Source: Desulfuromonas sp. (GTDB lineage Bacteria; Desulfobacterota; Desulfuromonadia; Desulfuromonadales; UBA2294). From it: a DNA stretch of 34,891 bases. The notes beneath the pieces were generated by a model. That model saw only the letters and a list, made by a program, of their open reading frames with translations, searched no databases and was not told where the DNA came from. Where the stretch lies: positions 1-34,891 of the forward strand of contig PKUH01000081.1 in assembly GCA_002869615.1 (NCBI GenBank), in the 5' to 3' direction. Below, in pieces: positions 23,493-32,700 of the stretch (within the stretch, counting starts at the first letter, position 1; each line of letters starts with the position of its first letter). The translations under genes were made by a program, and so were the position numbers.

Positions 23493-23651
23493 CTAGAAAA
23501 GGGCGTAGACAAACGGCGCCAATACGGGAATTTCAGCCAAAAGAATAAAGATTGCCATCAGAACCAGAACAAGTATCAACGGAGCGAGAATGAACTTCTT
23601 TTGCTCACGGATAAATAACCACAGGTCTTTAATCGTTTTCAACCGACTCAT
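23493..23651 (-). CDS. DUF5989-like small membrane protein
   Basis: 52 residues, ATG 23651 overlapping the carbamoyltransferase stop (ATGA). The sequence opens MSRLKTIKDLWLFIREQKKF, has one hydrophobic helix (residues about 21-41, ILAPLILVLVLMAIFILLAE) and ends PVLAPFVYALF, then TAG. This pattern (basic amphipathic start, one membrane span, APF-Y-LF end) fits the DUF5989 family, which commonly accompanies carbamoyltransferases in surface-glycan clusters. Since APF-Y-LF is the natural family terminus, this TAG appears to be a true stop. Role unknown; possibly it tethers the carbamoyltransferase to the membrane. Confidence 0.85.
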   Translation of the reverse strand: MSRLKTIKDLWLFIREQKKFILAPLILVLVLMAIFILLAEIPVLAPFVYALF

Positions 23652-25411
23652 TGTCTTTGTCTTTCTTTATGCACCCAAAAGGGACCTATTGCCAAAGCAT
23701 CGATCCCCGTGTTCAAGAAACAGTTTACAGCATCTTGAGGGCTACAAACAATCGGTTCGTCTTTAATGTTGAAACTTGTGTTGACTAAAACAGGGCAACC
23801 GGTCTTTGCGGCAAAGGTTTTTAGCAGTGCATAAAATTGCGGGTTCATTTCCTCATCAATGGTCTGCACTCGAGCTGAATTATCGACATGTGTGACCGCG
23901 GGGATGGTTGAACGCGGCACGTTGAGCCTCGACAGACCGGTCACCTCACTATCAACTGGCAGCAATTGTTGTTCCGCAACTTGCGCAACCAGCAACATAT
24001 AGGGGCTGCTTCCATCCAAATCGAAATAATCTCCAGCACGCTCAGCCATGACAACCGGGGCGAAGGGGCGGAAGCCTTCACGGAATTTAATCTTCTCGTT
24101 CAGGACTCTTTGCATATCCGGGATCCTGGCATCGGCAAGGATGCTTCGATTACCCAACGCCCTGGGCCCAAACTCCATGCGCCCTTGAAACCAGCCGATC
24201 ACCTGACCACGATCAAGGAACGTTGCCGTCCGCTCAAGCAGCGCCTCATCCTCAAGCTTGTCAAAAACGAGTTCAGCCGCCTCCAGGGACTGACGGATGT
24301 CTTCTTCGGCAAATACCGGACCAAACAAGGCTCCCGACATGAGATCTTTGCCCTGCTTCTCGGGAATGACACCACCAAGTGCAACATGGCCGATAAAAGC
24401 GGCCCCCAAAGAACCGCCGGCATCACCCGCCGCCGGTTGAATCCAGATATTCTCAAATGGCCCCTCTCGTAACAATCGGCCATTCGCCACGCAGTTGAGA
24501 GAAACGCCACCGGCAAGGCAAAGATTCTTCTCGTCTGTTTTTTTTGCTACGTAGCTGGCAAGATCCAGGACAAGAATCTCCGTAGCTCGTTGAATCGAAG
24601 CAGCCACATCCATATGACGCTGTGTCAACTCTCCATCGGGTAATCGCGGTGGCCCACCAAATAAGTTCCAGAACCTGGTATTCGTCATCTCCGGTCGATC
24701 AAGGAAGGCAAAATAATCCGTATCCAGCTCAAACGTCCCATCGGTCCTCCGAGACAACAAGACATCAAGAATCTGCTCCAGGAAGCGTGGCTCACCATAA
24801 GGAGCCAACCCCATTACCTTGTATTCTCCTTCGTTGACACGAAACCCAAGGTAAGCAGTAAATGCCGAATATAGCAAACCTATCGAGTGCGGGAACCGTT
24901 GTTCACCGAGTAGTTCCAAAGACGATCCTGTTCCGACTCCATAGGAACAAGTCGCCCATTCGCCAACGCCATCAATGGTTAAAATTGCAGATTGTTTAAA
25001 TGGTGAAGGATAAAAAGCTGCTGCGGCATGCGCCATGTGATGTGAAGAATAAAGATAATCAGCGACCCCAGGGATTTCTCCCTCAATTATTTTAGGGACC
25101 CAGAGCTTCTCACGCAACCAGGTCGGCATGGCCAGACGAAAATTGGCATAACCACGGGGAGCCCGGGCCAGGCTGGCGTTCAGCAGGCGATCAAACTTGA
25201 CCAAAGGCTTCTCGTAATAAACCACAGCATCAAGGTTTTCAGGTAAAAGGTCGGCATGTCGGAGACAGGCATCCACGGCATGACGAGGAAATGAGGCATC
25301 ATTCTTTAAGCGGCTGAAACGCTCTTCCTGCGCAGCTGCAACTGGTCGGCCATCAACCAGAAGAGCGGCCGCACTGTCGTGATAAAAAGCAGAAATTCCA
25401 AGAACATTCAT
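23648..25411 (-). CDS. Carbamoyltransferase (NodU/CmcH family)
   Basis: About 587 residues. ATG 25411 gives the usual family start MNVLGISAFYHDSAAALLVD; a TTG at 25417 with a better-placed GAGG is an alternative and would overlap the previous stop. The N-terminal kinase-like (Kae1-type) domain carries SSHHMAHAAAAFYPSPF at about residues 122-138 and LTIDGVGEWATCSYG. The C-terminal part has LAGGVSLNCVANGRL, GDAGGSLGAA, RMEFGPRALGNRSILADAR and PVLVNTSFNIKDEPIVC. By family it makes carbamoyl-AMP from carbamoyl phosphate and ATP and moves the carbamoyl group to a sugar hydroxyl. It sits in a tight string with the small membrane proteins on both sides, presumably decorating the glycan made by this cluster. 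Confidence 0.95.
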   Translation of the reverse strand: MNVLGISAFYHDSAAALLVDGRPVAAAQEERFSRLKNDASFPRHAVDACLRHADLLPENLDAVVYYEKPLVKFDRLLNASLARAPRGYANFRLAMPTWLREKLWVPKIIEGEIPGVADYLYSSHHMAHAAAAFYPSPFKQSAILTIDGVGEWATCSYGVGTGSSLELLGEQRFPHSIGLLYSAFTAYLGFRVNEGEYKVMGLAPYGEPRFLEQILDVLLSRRTDGTFELDTDYFAFLDRPEMTNTRFWNLFGGPPRLPDGELTQRHMDVAASIQRATEILVLDLASYVAKKTDEKNLCLAGGVSLNCVANGRLLREGPFENIWIQPAAGDAGGSLGAAFIGHVALGGVIPEKQGKDLMSGALFGPVFAEEDIRQSLEAAELVFDKLEDEALLERTATFLDRGQVIGWFQGRMEFGPRALGNRSILADARIPDMQRVLNEKIKFREGFRPFAPVVMAERAGDYFDLDGSSPYMLLVAQVAEQQLLPVDSEVTGLSRLNVPRSTIPAVTHVDNSARVQTIDEEMNPQFYALLKTFAAKTGCPVLVNTSFNIKDEPIVCSPQDAVNCFLNTGIDALAIGPFWVHKERQRQ

Positions 25412-25413
25412 GC

Positions 25414-25653
25414 TCAAAAGATTCGCCTCAAACTCTGCAAGTCCATCTTGTTATCAGCCTTATGCCAAACACTCTTTGGCAAAAAACGAAAACCGCACCA
25501 TTTCAGGATCACCGCGTAAGGGGTAAGCACCAGCCAAAACAACAGAAAAAGAACAAGCAGAGCCTGGAAATGTCCCAGCCTCACAAAGAACCTCTTCCAC
25601 ACAGGCTGTTCGCTTCCAATCGCCGCACAATGCTGTTCAGTTTTCTCTGTCAT
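25414..25653 (-). CDS. Small single-span membrane protein of the carbamoyltransferase operon
   Basis: 79 residues from ATG 25653, overlapping the upstream TGA by four bases (ATGA). A basic, aromatic N-terminal part (PVWKRFFVRLGHFQ) leads into one hydrophobic span (residues about 31-51, ALLVLFLLFWLVLTPYAVIL), then RFLPKSVWHKADNK. Small proteins of this type (SxtJ-like or unnamed) recur beside carbamoyltransferases, but I cannot assign a family firmly. Tight coupling on both sides suggests it works with them at the membrane. Confidence 0.75.
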   Translation of the reverse strand: MTEKTEQHCAAIGSEQPVWKRFFVRLGHFQALLVLFLLFWLVLTPYAVILKWCGFRFLPKSVWHKADNKMDLQSLRRIF

Positions 25654-27587
25654 TCCTTCACCAGAAGCCGATCAAGGTTTTCCTGATACTTCAAGTTGTC
25701 TGGGGCCAGTTGCACTGCCATTTTAAAGGCTATCCGGGCTGCCTCGTTATCTCCGGCATAAACATGGCTGACACCAAGGCTGTTCCAGCCTGAAGCTAAC
25801 CGAGGATCCCGTTGCACCACTTCAAGCAGCACCTCTCGTGCCTCAACTACTTGTCCATCCTGCAACAGAAGGGTCCCAAATCGTAACAAAAAATCTACTT
25901 TTGCTGTTTTGCCCATACGGCGATAACTGGAAATCGCACCCGCCTCGTCACCCAATCCTTCAAGTACACGCCCACGGTATCCCCAGTAAACGCCATAATC
26001 CTCATACGCCCCGCGAGTCTGATTCAACCAGTATAAAGCATTCGAATAATCATCGACAGCAACATATGCCTGGCCCAATACCAGGTAAATAGTCGGGTAT
26101 ACGTTACTGGTATCTCTGGTAACTTGCAAGGCGACCTGAATCGCCTCTTGATAGCGAGCCTGTGAAAGAAGAAAAGCAGCATAGCTTCGAAGGCCTTCAG
26201 AAAACTCGGGGTCGAGGAGGACCATTTTCCGAAAAGCTTTCTCCGCGTCCACCGGTTTATTCGCAGACACATAGCTATTAGCGAGAAGCATCCATGCCAG
26301 TATGTTCTGAGGATCACGATGCAGATCCTTTTGCAGTAGTGATTGAGCAGAGCTGTAATCAGCATTGCTAAACAGGGTGGTGACCAGGAAAACCCCCAGG
26401 CAGGCAGCAAAAGCGGCAGACTGCCAGTGCAATTTGACAGAGTCCGTCAAACGCACGAGAGCGACTGCAAGAACAAGACAAAATCCGATCGATGGAAGGT
26501 AGAGAAGTCGCTCAGCAAAGGTCACCCCGCTGACGAAAAAAAGGTTCGATGCCGGGGTAACTGCAATGAGATAAAGTGACAGGCCGAGCCCGAGCGGGTG
26601 CCTTCGCAATAACAGCCAAACGACAACGGCCAGAAAAAAGATGGACGCAAGGGCGACACTTGCCCCCTCGAAAGAAAACAGTCCCGAAACGGGCTGAAAA
26701 AAATCATTTCCGGAATAAATCGCCTGCAAGTCGTAAGGCAGCAGCAATTTCCGCAGGTAAAGCCATTGGAATTTCAACGCGGTCAATATGCGTTCCACGG
26801 GCGACAAAAAAGCCAAAGGCGTGTAGACCGGATCGTAGCCGTCGGCAGGAAAAGCCCGAACAACCCCCCAGGTACGCCAACCCAGCCAGCATAAGGTCAC
26901 CGCACACAGCAAGGCGTAAGGCACGACTTTTTTTCGCCAATCACTGTGAACTTTTCGATCACAATAAAACACCAGAACAGGCAGCCAACCGAGCAATACA
27001 ATCGCGTTCTCTTTTGAGAGCAAGCCGACAAGACAGAAAACCGCCATCACCGGCCAGCCAATTGTTTTCCGCGGGTGCTGCCAAGCCCAGAGGGCAACCA
27101 GAACGCCGAGCGCGGCCAGCAGCTCAGCACGACCGACGGCCATGTTAACAACCTCGGTGTGAATCGGATGAACTGCGAACAGGGCAGCAGCCAGCCATGA
27201 TACCTTGCGATCGATATCGAAACTTTTGAAAACAAGGAACACCAGCACGGAAACCAAAACATGCAGTAAAAGATTGACTGCATGTACTGTATTCGCGTTA
27301 AGGCCCCACAGAATAGATTCAAGGCCAAAGGAAAGTATCGTCAGCGGCCGAAACAGGCCGCTGTCAACATTGACACCCCAGTAATCAGTGCTGAAAATTT
27401 CCGGCAAATCAATCCGAGCGACCAGGGGGTTGTTAACTACAATCAGAAAATCATCAATATGAAAAGCGGCCGGAAAGCTGTTTATAAAGGCGCCAACAGC
27501 AAGAGCAATCAACATGAAATGCCAGAACATAGGAACCGTTTCTGGAGTCGCCTGGCGGCCAACGTAATATTGTCTCTCCTGCTGCAT
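25650..27587 (-). CDS. TMTC-like integral membrane protein: GT-C glycosyltransferase domain plus TPRs
   Basis: 645 residues. The N-terminal about 400 residues contain some ten hydrophobic spans. The first periplasmic loop holds an acidic HIDDFLIV motif (Asp45-Asp46), the hallmark of GT-C enzymes that use polyprenyl-phosphate sugars, and then FRPLTILSF, HAVNLLLHVL and HPIHTEVV. GLLSKENAIVLL and the AERLLYLPSIGF segment are typical of TMTC/DUF1736 O-mannosyltransferase-like proteins. Residues about 430-640 are five or so TPRs (AWMLLANSYVSANKPVDAEK, YLVLGQAYVAVDDYSNALYW, WNSLGVSHVYAGDNEAARIA). Expected role: transfer of a lipid-linked sugar to a protein or glycan on the periplasmic face. It is 34 bases after the SGNH gene and overlaps the next one. 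Confidence 0.88.
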   Translation of the reverse strand: MQQERQYYVGRQATPETVPMFWHFMLIALAVGAFINSFPAAFHIDDFLIVVNNPLVARIDLPEIFSTDYWGVNVDSGLFRPLTILSFGLESILWGLNANTVHAVNLLLHVLVSVLVFLVFKSFDIDRKVSWLAAALFAVHPIHTEVVNMAVGRAELLAALGVLVALWAWQHPRKTIGWPVMAVFCLVGLLSKENAIVLLGWLPVLVFYCDRKVHSDWRKKVVPYALLCAVTLCWLGWRTWGVVRAFPADGYDPVYTPLAFLSPVERILTALKFQWLYLRKLLLPYDLQAIYSGNDFFQPVSGLFSFEGASVALASIFFLAVVVWLLLRRHPLGLGLSLYLIAVTPASNLFFVSGVTFAERLLYLPSIGFCLVLAVALVRLTDSVKLHWQSAAFAACLGVFLVTTLFSNADYSSAQSLLQKDLHRDPQNILAWMLLANSYVSANKPVDAEKAFRKMVLLDPEFSEGLRSYAAFLLSQARYQEAIQVALQVTRDTSNVYPTIYLVLGQAYVAVDDYSNALYWLNQTRGAYEDYGVYWGYRGRVLEGLGDEAGAISSYRRMGKTAKVDFLLRFGTLLLQDGQVVEAREVLLEVVQRDPRLASGWNSLGVSHVYAGDNEAARIAFKMAVQLAPDNLKYQENLDRLLVKE

Positions 27588-27621
27588 CGTTATTTAACCT
27601 ATCAAAAACAGGTGTTTTCCA

Positions 27622-29559
27622 TTATTCAGCCAGTATCTGGCTTTTCCACTCCGAGACAGCGCTCTCGATATCCGCCGAGCGATAACCTTCGATCAGCAGG
27701 TAGTGACGATAACTTTTTTCCGCAGCATCATTTCGGCCAACCTTTGCAAAAGCGATGGCCAAAGTCAGTTGAACCTTCGCAAGCCCGGGCGCCAACTGTT
27801 CCGCCTTTGTCAAAACGGTGATGCCGGGAACAAACTCACCAAGGGAAACCAGGGCCTGCCCTTCGACAACCAAAGCCTCAACCGCGAGTTTTTCTGGCCA
27901 GTTGTGTTCCTGGACAACTTTCAATGCCGAATTATAGTTCCCGAGGCTGATGAAGGCTTTCGCCCTGCCCATATATGCTTCGACTGATTGAGGGTCAATT
28001 TGCAAGGCAGCATCAAAATAAGTGATTGCCTTACTCGCATCTTTGAGCCTTAAAGCGAGGTTCCCGAGTTGTACGGGGATTTCCGGCAGATCCTTGATAA
28101 CCTGCCAGGCCTCATAGAGGGGCTTCTCGGCCGCATCGTACTTGCCGGCCCAATAGAACAAGCGTCCTACCCCCCACTTGCCAAGCACCCTGTATTGTTC
28201 GGGTATCTTTGCATATTCTTTTTCCAGGTATTCTTTGGCCTCTGGCATCAAAGACCGCCATCTCTGGGCATCAAGAGGCACCATGCTGGCTTTCGTCGCG
28301 GCCGAGAGAACAACCCAGGCGATCAACTGCTGGCCTTCTATACTCGGGTGCACATGGTCTTCAAAGAGGCTCGCACCCGGAATACCGTTCGGGGAGATAC
28401 GTTTAAAAACGAGCTCAACATCAGCCAGAGGGATATTTTCTTCTTCTGAAAACCTGCGCAAAAAATCATTAAACCGGTCAAGCGACCGAAGCGGAACGAT
28501 GTCCAGCTCCTTGGCCTGCATGTAAGCAGCACTGGCTTCAGGATACCGGCCCAAAGCCTCAAGCGCTTGGGCGCGGCGATACTGAAGTAATGCGTATTGG
28601 CTATCAATCGTCAACGCCTGACGATACGAGCTCAAGGCCTCCTCCCAGCGACCAGCCAAACGGGCGCTTTCACCTTGCGCAAAAAACGTCTCCCAAAGTC
28701 TCAACTGCTCCGCATTGATGTCATCCCGGTGTTCCGATTTGAATGGCGACAACCCGGACAAGTTCGACGGTGTCGTGCAAAGAACAACCGGGACTTCATA
28801 CTCGCGACAAAGACGCACCATCCTGCGGATTTCATGCTGGTACTGGGCAATCACCCGGTCCCGGAATTGGGCGTCGCGATGGTAGAGTTCCGGGCCTCCG
28901 ACCTGCTCAAGGGTCGCATCGACGTTTTCACCAAGCATGGCTTTCCGGGGCGAAATCAGCCCGGCATCCTGAAATGAACGATACAGTAACGAATATCCAG
29001 CCGAACGGTGCAACAGGCCTCTGATCGTACGCAGAGATTCCGGTTCTTCGCGGATGTCTGCAAAAGTGCGGTTTTCCAAAAACTCGTTATGCCCGGAATA
29101 GATCACGACCAGATCGGGATCTTTGGTCAACAGTTCTTCAAGCACTCGCCGAACCCGGTAACTGGCATAGGAAATTCCGCCGAGATTCAGCGATTCAATC
29201 TGTGGATTTGCGCCGTAGCGGGAAAGCAGTTTTTGCAACCAGGAAGGAAAAGAAGTTTGATTATAAAAAGGCCGGCCATAGGTTGTCGACCCCCCGAGAG
29301 AAACAATACGAAACCCCCCTTGCGGTTTCGGCATCCTGTATTTCTGGGGATTGAAGTATTCCTCTTTGGCCGGGTTCAAGGAAAAATGACCGGGCGTTTG
29401 TTCGATAAAAACCGGTACGCTGCCGTGAAAACCGACAAACGGATCCTCATCGGAAATCAAGGGGACTCCAAACATTCGGAGTGCCACTTCAATGAAAAGC
29501 AGAAGAAGCAGTCCAAAACCTATCGCCATCAGGTTTTTCTTGTTAAAGAGTTGTTTCAT
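27622..29559 (-). CDS. Membrane-anchored SGNH/GDSL hydrolase with TPRs
   Basis: 645 residues from ATG 29559. A signal anchor lies at residues about 10-30 (LMAIGFGLLLLLFIEVALRM). The SGNH blocks are present: SLGGSTTYG (nucleophile Ser91), NLGGISYASYR (block II Gly), YSGHNEF (156-160, oxyanion Asn) and EDHVHPS (401-406, Asp-x-x-His pair). TPR-like helices sit inside (about 285-350) and after the hydrolase (about 440-640, with KDASKAITYFDAALQIDPQS). By family it adds or removes acyl groups on extracytoplasmic glycans. It is the first gene of the tight operon with TMTC-like, carbamoyltransferase and DUF5989-like genes. It lies 93 bases downstream of the terminator at 29652. Confidence 0.9.
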   Translation of the reverse strand: MKQLFNKKNLMAIGFGLLLLLFIEVALRMFGVPLISDEDPFVGFHGSVPVFIEQTPGHFSLNPAKEEYFNPQKYRMPKPQGGFRIVSLGGSTTYGRPFYNQTSFPSWLQKLLSRYGANPQIESLNLGGISYASYRVRRVLEELLTKDPDLVVIYSGHNEFLENRTFADIREEPESLRTIRGLLHRSAGYSLLYRSFQDAGLISPRKAMLGENVDATLEQVGGPELYHRDAQFRDRVIAQYQHEIRRMVRLCREYEVPVVLCTTPSNLSGLSPFKSEHRDDINAEQLRLWETFFAQGESARLAGRWEEALSSYRQALTIDSQYALLQYRRAQALEALGRYPEASAAYMQAKELDIVPLRSLDRFNDFLRRFSEEENIPLADVELVFKRISPNGIPGASLFEDHVHPSIEGQQLIAWVVLSAATKASMVPLDAQRWRSLMPEAKEYLEKEYAKIPEQYRVLGKWGVGRLFYWAGKYDAAEKPLYEAWQVIKDLPEIPVQLGNLALRLKDASKAITYFDAALQIDPQSVEAYMGRAKAFISLGNYNSALKVVQEHNWPEKLAVEALVVEGQALVSLGEFVPGITVLTKAEQLAPGLAKVQLTLAIAFAKVGRNDAAEKSYRHYLLIEGYRSADIESAVSEWKSQILAE

Positions 29560-29651
29560 ATCACATTATCGACAGTTTAAATTGAGAACATAACCCAAGC
29601 GCGTTGCTAAACCCGTATCTACCAGGATCAAAAATACTATATTAAATCCCC

Positions 29652-29684
29652 AAAAAACAAGGGCCGAAGATTTCTTCGGCCCTT
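29652..29684 (-). terminator. Intrinsic terminator after the NVHPC peptide gene (copy 2)
   Basis: 12-bp perfect arms (AAGGGCCGAAGA / TCTTCGGCCCTT, 29659-29670 with 29673-29684) and a GTTTTTTG tail on the minus strand. It begins 15 bases after the peptide stop. Confidence 0.88.
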
Positions 29685-29698
29685 GCTGCTGTTTGCAT

Positions 29699-29755
29699 TT
29701 AGCAGGGATGAACGTTGCTACTCCCCACAACTTTTGGTTTCACATAAGTTTTCAT
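29699..29755 (-). CDS. 18-residue NVHPC-tailed micropeptide, copy 2
   Basis: ATG 29755 to TAA 29699 encodes MKTYVKPKVVGSSNVHPC. AAGGAG stands 7 bases upstream. It starts 33 bases after the stop of the right-hand cytochrome and is followed directly by a terminator, so cytochrome and peptide should be co-transcribed. It is one of two copies (see 18655-18711). Placement, length, strong ribosome site and terminator are the same in both although the upstream genes are unrelated (cytochrome, FG-GAP protein). It is too short for standard gene finders. Function unknown. Confidence 0.82.
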   Translation of the reverse strand: MKTYVKPKVVGSSNVHPC

Positions 29756-29788
29756 TTTGATCTCCTTATAATCAGTGATGTCTTACCA

Positions 29789-32700
29789 TTAATCCCAGGG
29801 GGTCACATTGTTCCACCCAGCGCCAACTCCCGCTTCGTCTGCCCTTGAATCATAACCGGACCTACCATTGGTTGCCTGAATACCACCAAGGCGGTGACAG
29901 TTCTGGGCATTACTCCAGTTGGAAATAGCCTTGTTCTGATTGGCAGAAGCGGTCCCTGTGTATGCATCGTTGTTATCCAATGTTTCCGCTGGATTAAGAT
30001 CATATTGATTGTCCCAGGTATTATGCTTGGTATCGAGACAGTTGGTGATCATCAGTTTCGGCAGACGCGAAGCATGCGGATTATGGCACTTCGAACAGCT
30101 GAACTGGTGATATTTTTCCTGTGTTAAAGATCCATCCCTGTTGACACCCCATTGATCAGCCGGGTATCCACTCGGTCGTGTTCCAACCCCGGTGATCTGC
30201 GGCCAATTTGGTACAGAATTCCCCGTTTGCGAAGCCCAATAATCCGGGAAACCCTCAGGATTCGGCGAACGGAAACCGTCGCCTATGGAGCCGGTATCCG
30301 CAGGACGGGCCCCAATCCCGTCATAAGATTGTCGTGGGTTGTTATCCGTATCGGTAGCGGTACCGCGTACACCAAATACGTTAAACTCATTGGTTGTCGT
30401 TGTCGGATCACCACCCAGCACCGAGTTGGCGTGCCCGTTGCCGTTGGTCCCGAGCCAGATCGCCGCCGTATCGCTCGTCAACTCATCCATATCGTTGATT
30501 TTATCGGAAATGGCCGCCGTACCGGTCATGTGGCAAGCGAAACAGAGACCCGCCATCTCGGTCGGAGTCCAGTCGAGGTAGCCATCCGTATTGGTGTCGT
30601 TTCCAGCTCCGTTATGATCGGTATTCTGGTCGATCCAGTATCCACCCTCGGTGCCGCCTGACACCTGAGCGGCCGTGGCGACGGCGCGTGGCACATTATT
30701 GTACGCACCACTTGCAGCGGTAAAGTCGGCTCCGGACTGCGGCGCGCCATCCTCGTTATAAGGGTTATTGCGCCAGCTGCCGCGCAGGTAAGGTTTGCCG
30801 TCGACATCGCCAGCCAGCTGACCGGCCGGGTTGGAGCTGTGACCGGCAGTGTTATGGACATCGTGACAGTAGGAACAGCGGATATTGGTAACCGCATCGC
30901 GGTTTTCCGTGGAATTGTTCAATCCGGTCGTCGCCAGCGCTGAACTGCCGGCAGAAGATGCCGAATGAGTCGACTGGATCTGACCCGACTTGTAGCCGAA
31001 TCCGGCGCCGCTGTTCCATTCGCCGTACCAGCTGGAACCGCCGCCGGTCATGTTGCCAAAATCATAATTATTGGCAAACTGGGAGGTGAAATTGTTACCA
31101 CCATCATCCGTGCCCCACTCCGAGACACCCTGACTGTCATGGCACTCCCAACAGATCTCGGCTTCGGTGGTCGCCGTTGTGGCCGTACCGCCGATGTAGA
31201 TGCCACTGTGGCTAGAGTAGTTGATTCCGACGATATCGTTATTGGCAATAAGCGGTGCTTCGCCAGAGTGGAATCCGTGGCAACCCAGGCACTGGTCATT
31301 CCAACTTCTGGCGCCATTATTGCCACCTGCTGACGTCAGGGTTTCTCCAGCGGTCCAGCGCAGGTGGGCACCATACTGATCACCGGCAAATCCCGAGTTG
31401 GCCGACGGCCAGACCACGGTCGGACCACTGCCGCCGGGGCCGTGACAGCCATCGCAGCTGCCGGCGCCGAAATCACCATACTCGACCGGCCAGCCAGAAT
31501 CGGCCAGGGCGCGGGCATTGGCTTCGGTTTCTGCCCCGGTAAGGCTGTGGCAAGTATTGGTACAATTCCAGGTATCATCAGCATAGCCGGCACCCGCAGC
31601 TGGTCCAGGAGTGCTATCTGGGCCATTCATGGTGATGCTGGCGTTACCGTGGTTGCCGGTTCCCCAGGTGGTGCTGTAGCTGGCATCGGAATCCCCTTCG
31701 GTGAAACCGTGGCAGGTCTTGCAGACCCCGTGGTTGGCGGTATCGGTCAACCCGGCCACAACATGACTCGGTGAGAAGCCGCTGACAAAGCTGTTGAATA
31801 CACCGTGGCAGGTATCGCACGAGCCGCTCGACGCCTTGGCCTTGTCGTTCAGGCGGGCCCAGGCGGTATTGGCACTGCGACCGGCCGTCGTTTTTTCGAG
31901 GTGACAGGTCATGGCGCAGGTCGTCTGATCCGGGGTGGCGCCGATGGTGATGCCACCGACCATGTTATCGACCGTGTCCATCGCCGTGGTATCGAGCCCG
32001 GCGAAGTGATTAGATGGCGGGGCCGAGTGGCAGGCCGAGCAGTTGTAATCAGCACCATGGTTCTTACTCGAGATACCAGTGGTGATGGCGTGCATCCCCG
32101 TCGAGGCGCTGTTGTACTCGGTGGCCGGATCTTCGAGCTTGTGACAACTCGTGCAGGCGGTTCCGACGTTAATACTGCCGGTACTCCAGGCCGGGGTGGT
32201 CTGGCCACCGTGACAGCTGATATTCGAGCACTGGCCACCGGCAATACCGGGGGCGCCGGCGGACTGGTCGTCATAGGTGGCGCCGAAAGCGACATCCTTA
32301 TTTGTGTCGGCATGGGTAGCGGCAGTGCCGTTGTGACAGATATTGCACTCGGCGCGCACCGTCGCCTCGTTGTCAACCGAAGCCGACAAGGAAACATTAA
32401 GCGCCGTGAAATGGGCATCGTGGGCACCGGATGACGGCCACGGCTCGCCGGCGCCGTTGTTGTGGCAGGAGGCGCAGTCGGTCGAATTGGCCGTATCCCA
32501 GTTCGGGGTGGTGCCGAAGTGGCAGCTGACGTTGGCGCAGCTGGCGTCGGTGTTGGCCGGTGCCAAGGTTGCCAGGGAAGCACTAACCTGGCCGTTGTAG
32601 GTCGCTGCTGATCCAGTGTTCGGAACACTGGTAACGTCGTAGAATACAGTGCCGTCGACGTGGTCGGCCGGGGCGACGGTACCAGCGGTGTAGCCTGATC

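Noticed and set aside
26576-27148. 190-codon plus-strand open frame
   Set aside because: Antisense to the membrane domain of the TMTC-like gene; composition rich in Arg/Lys/Pro and no ribosome site.
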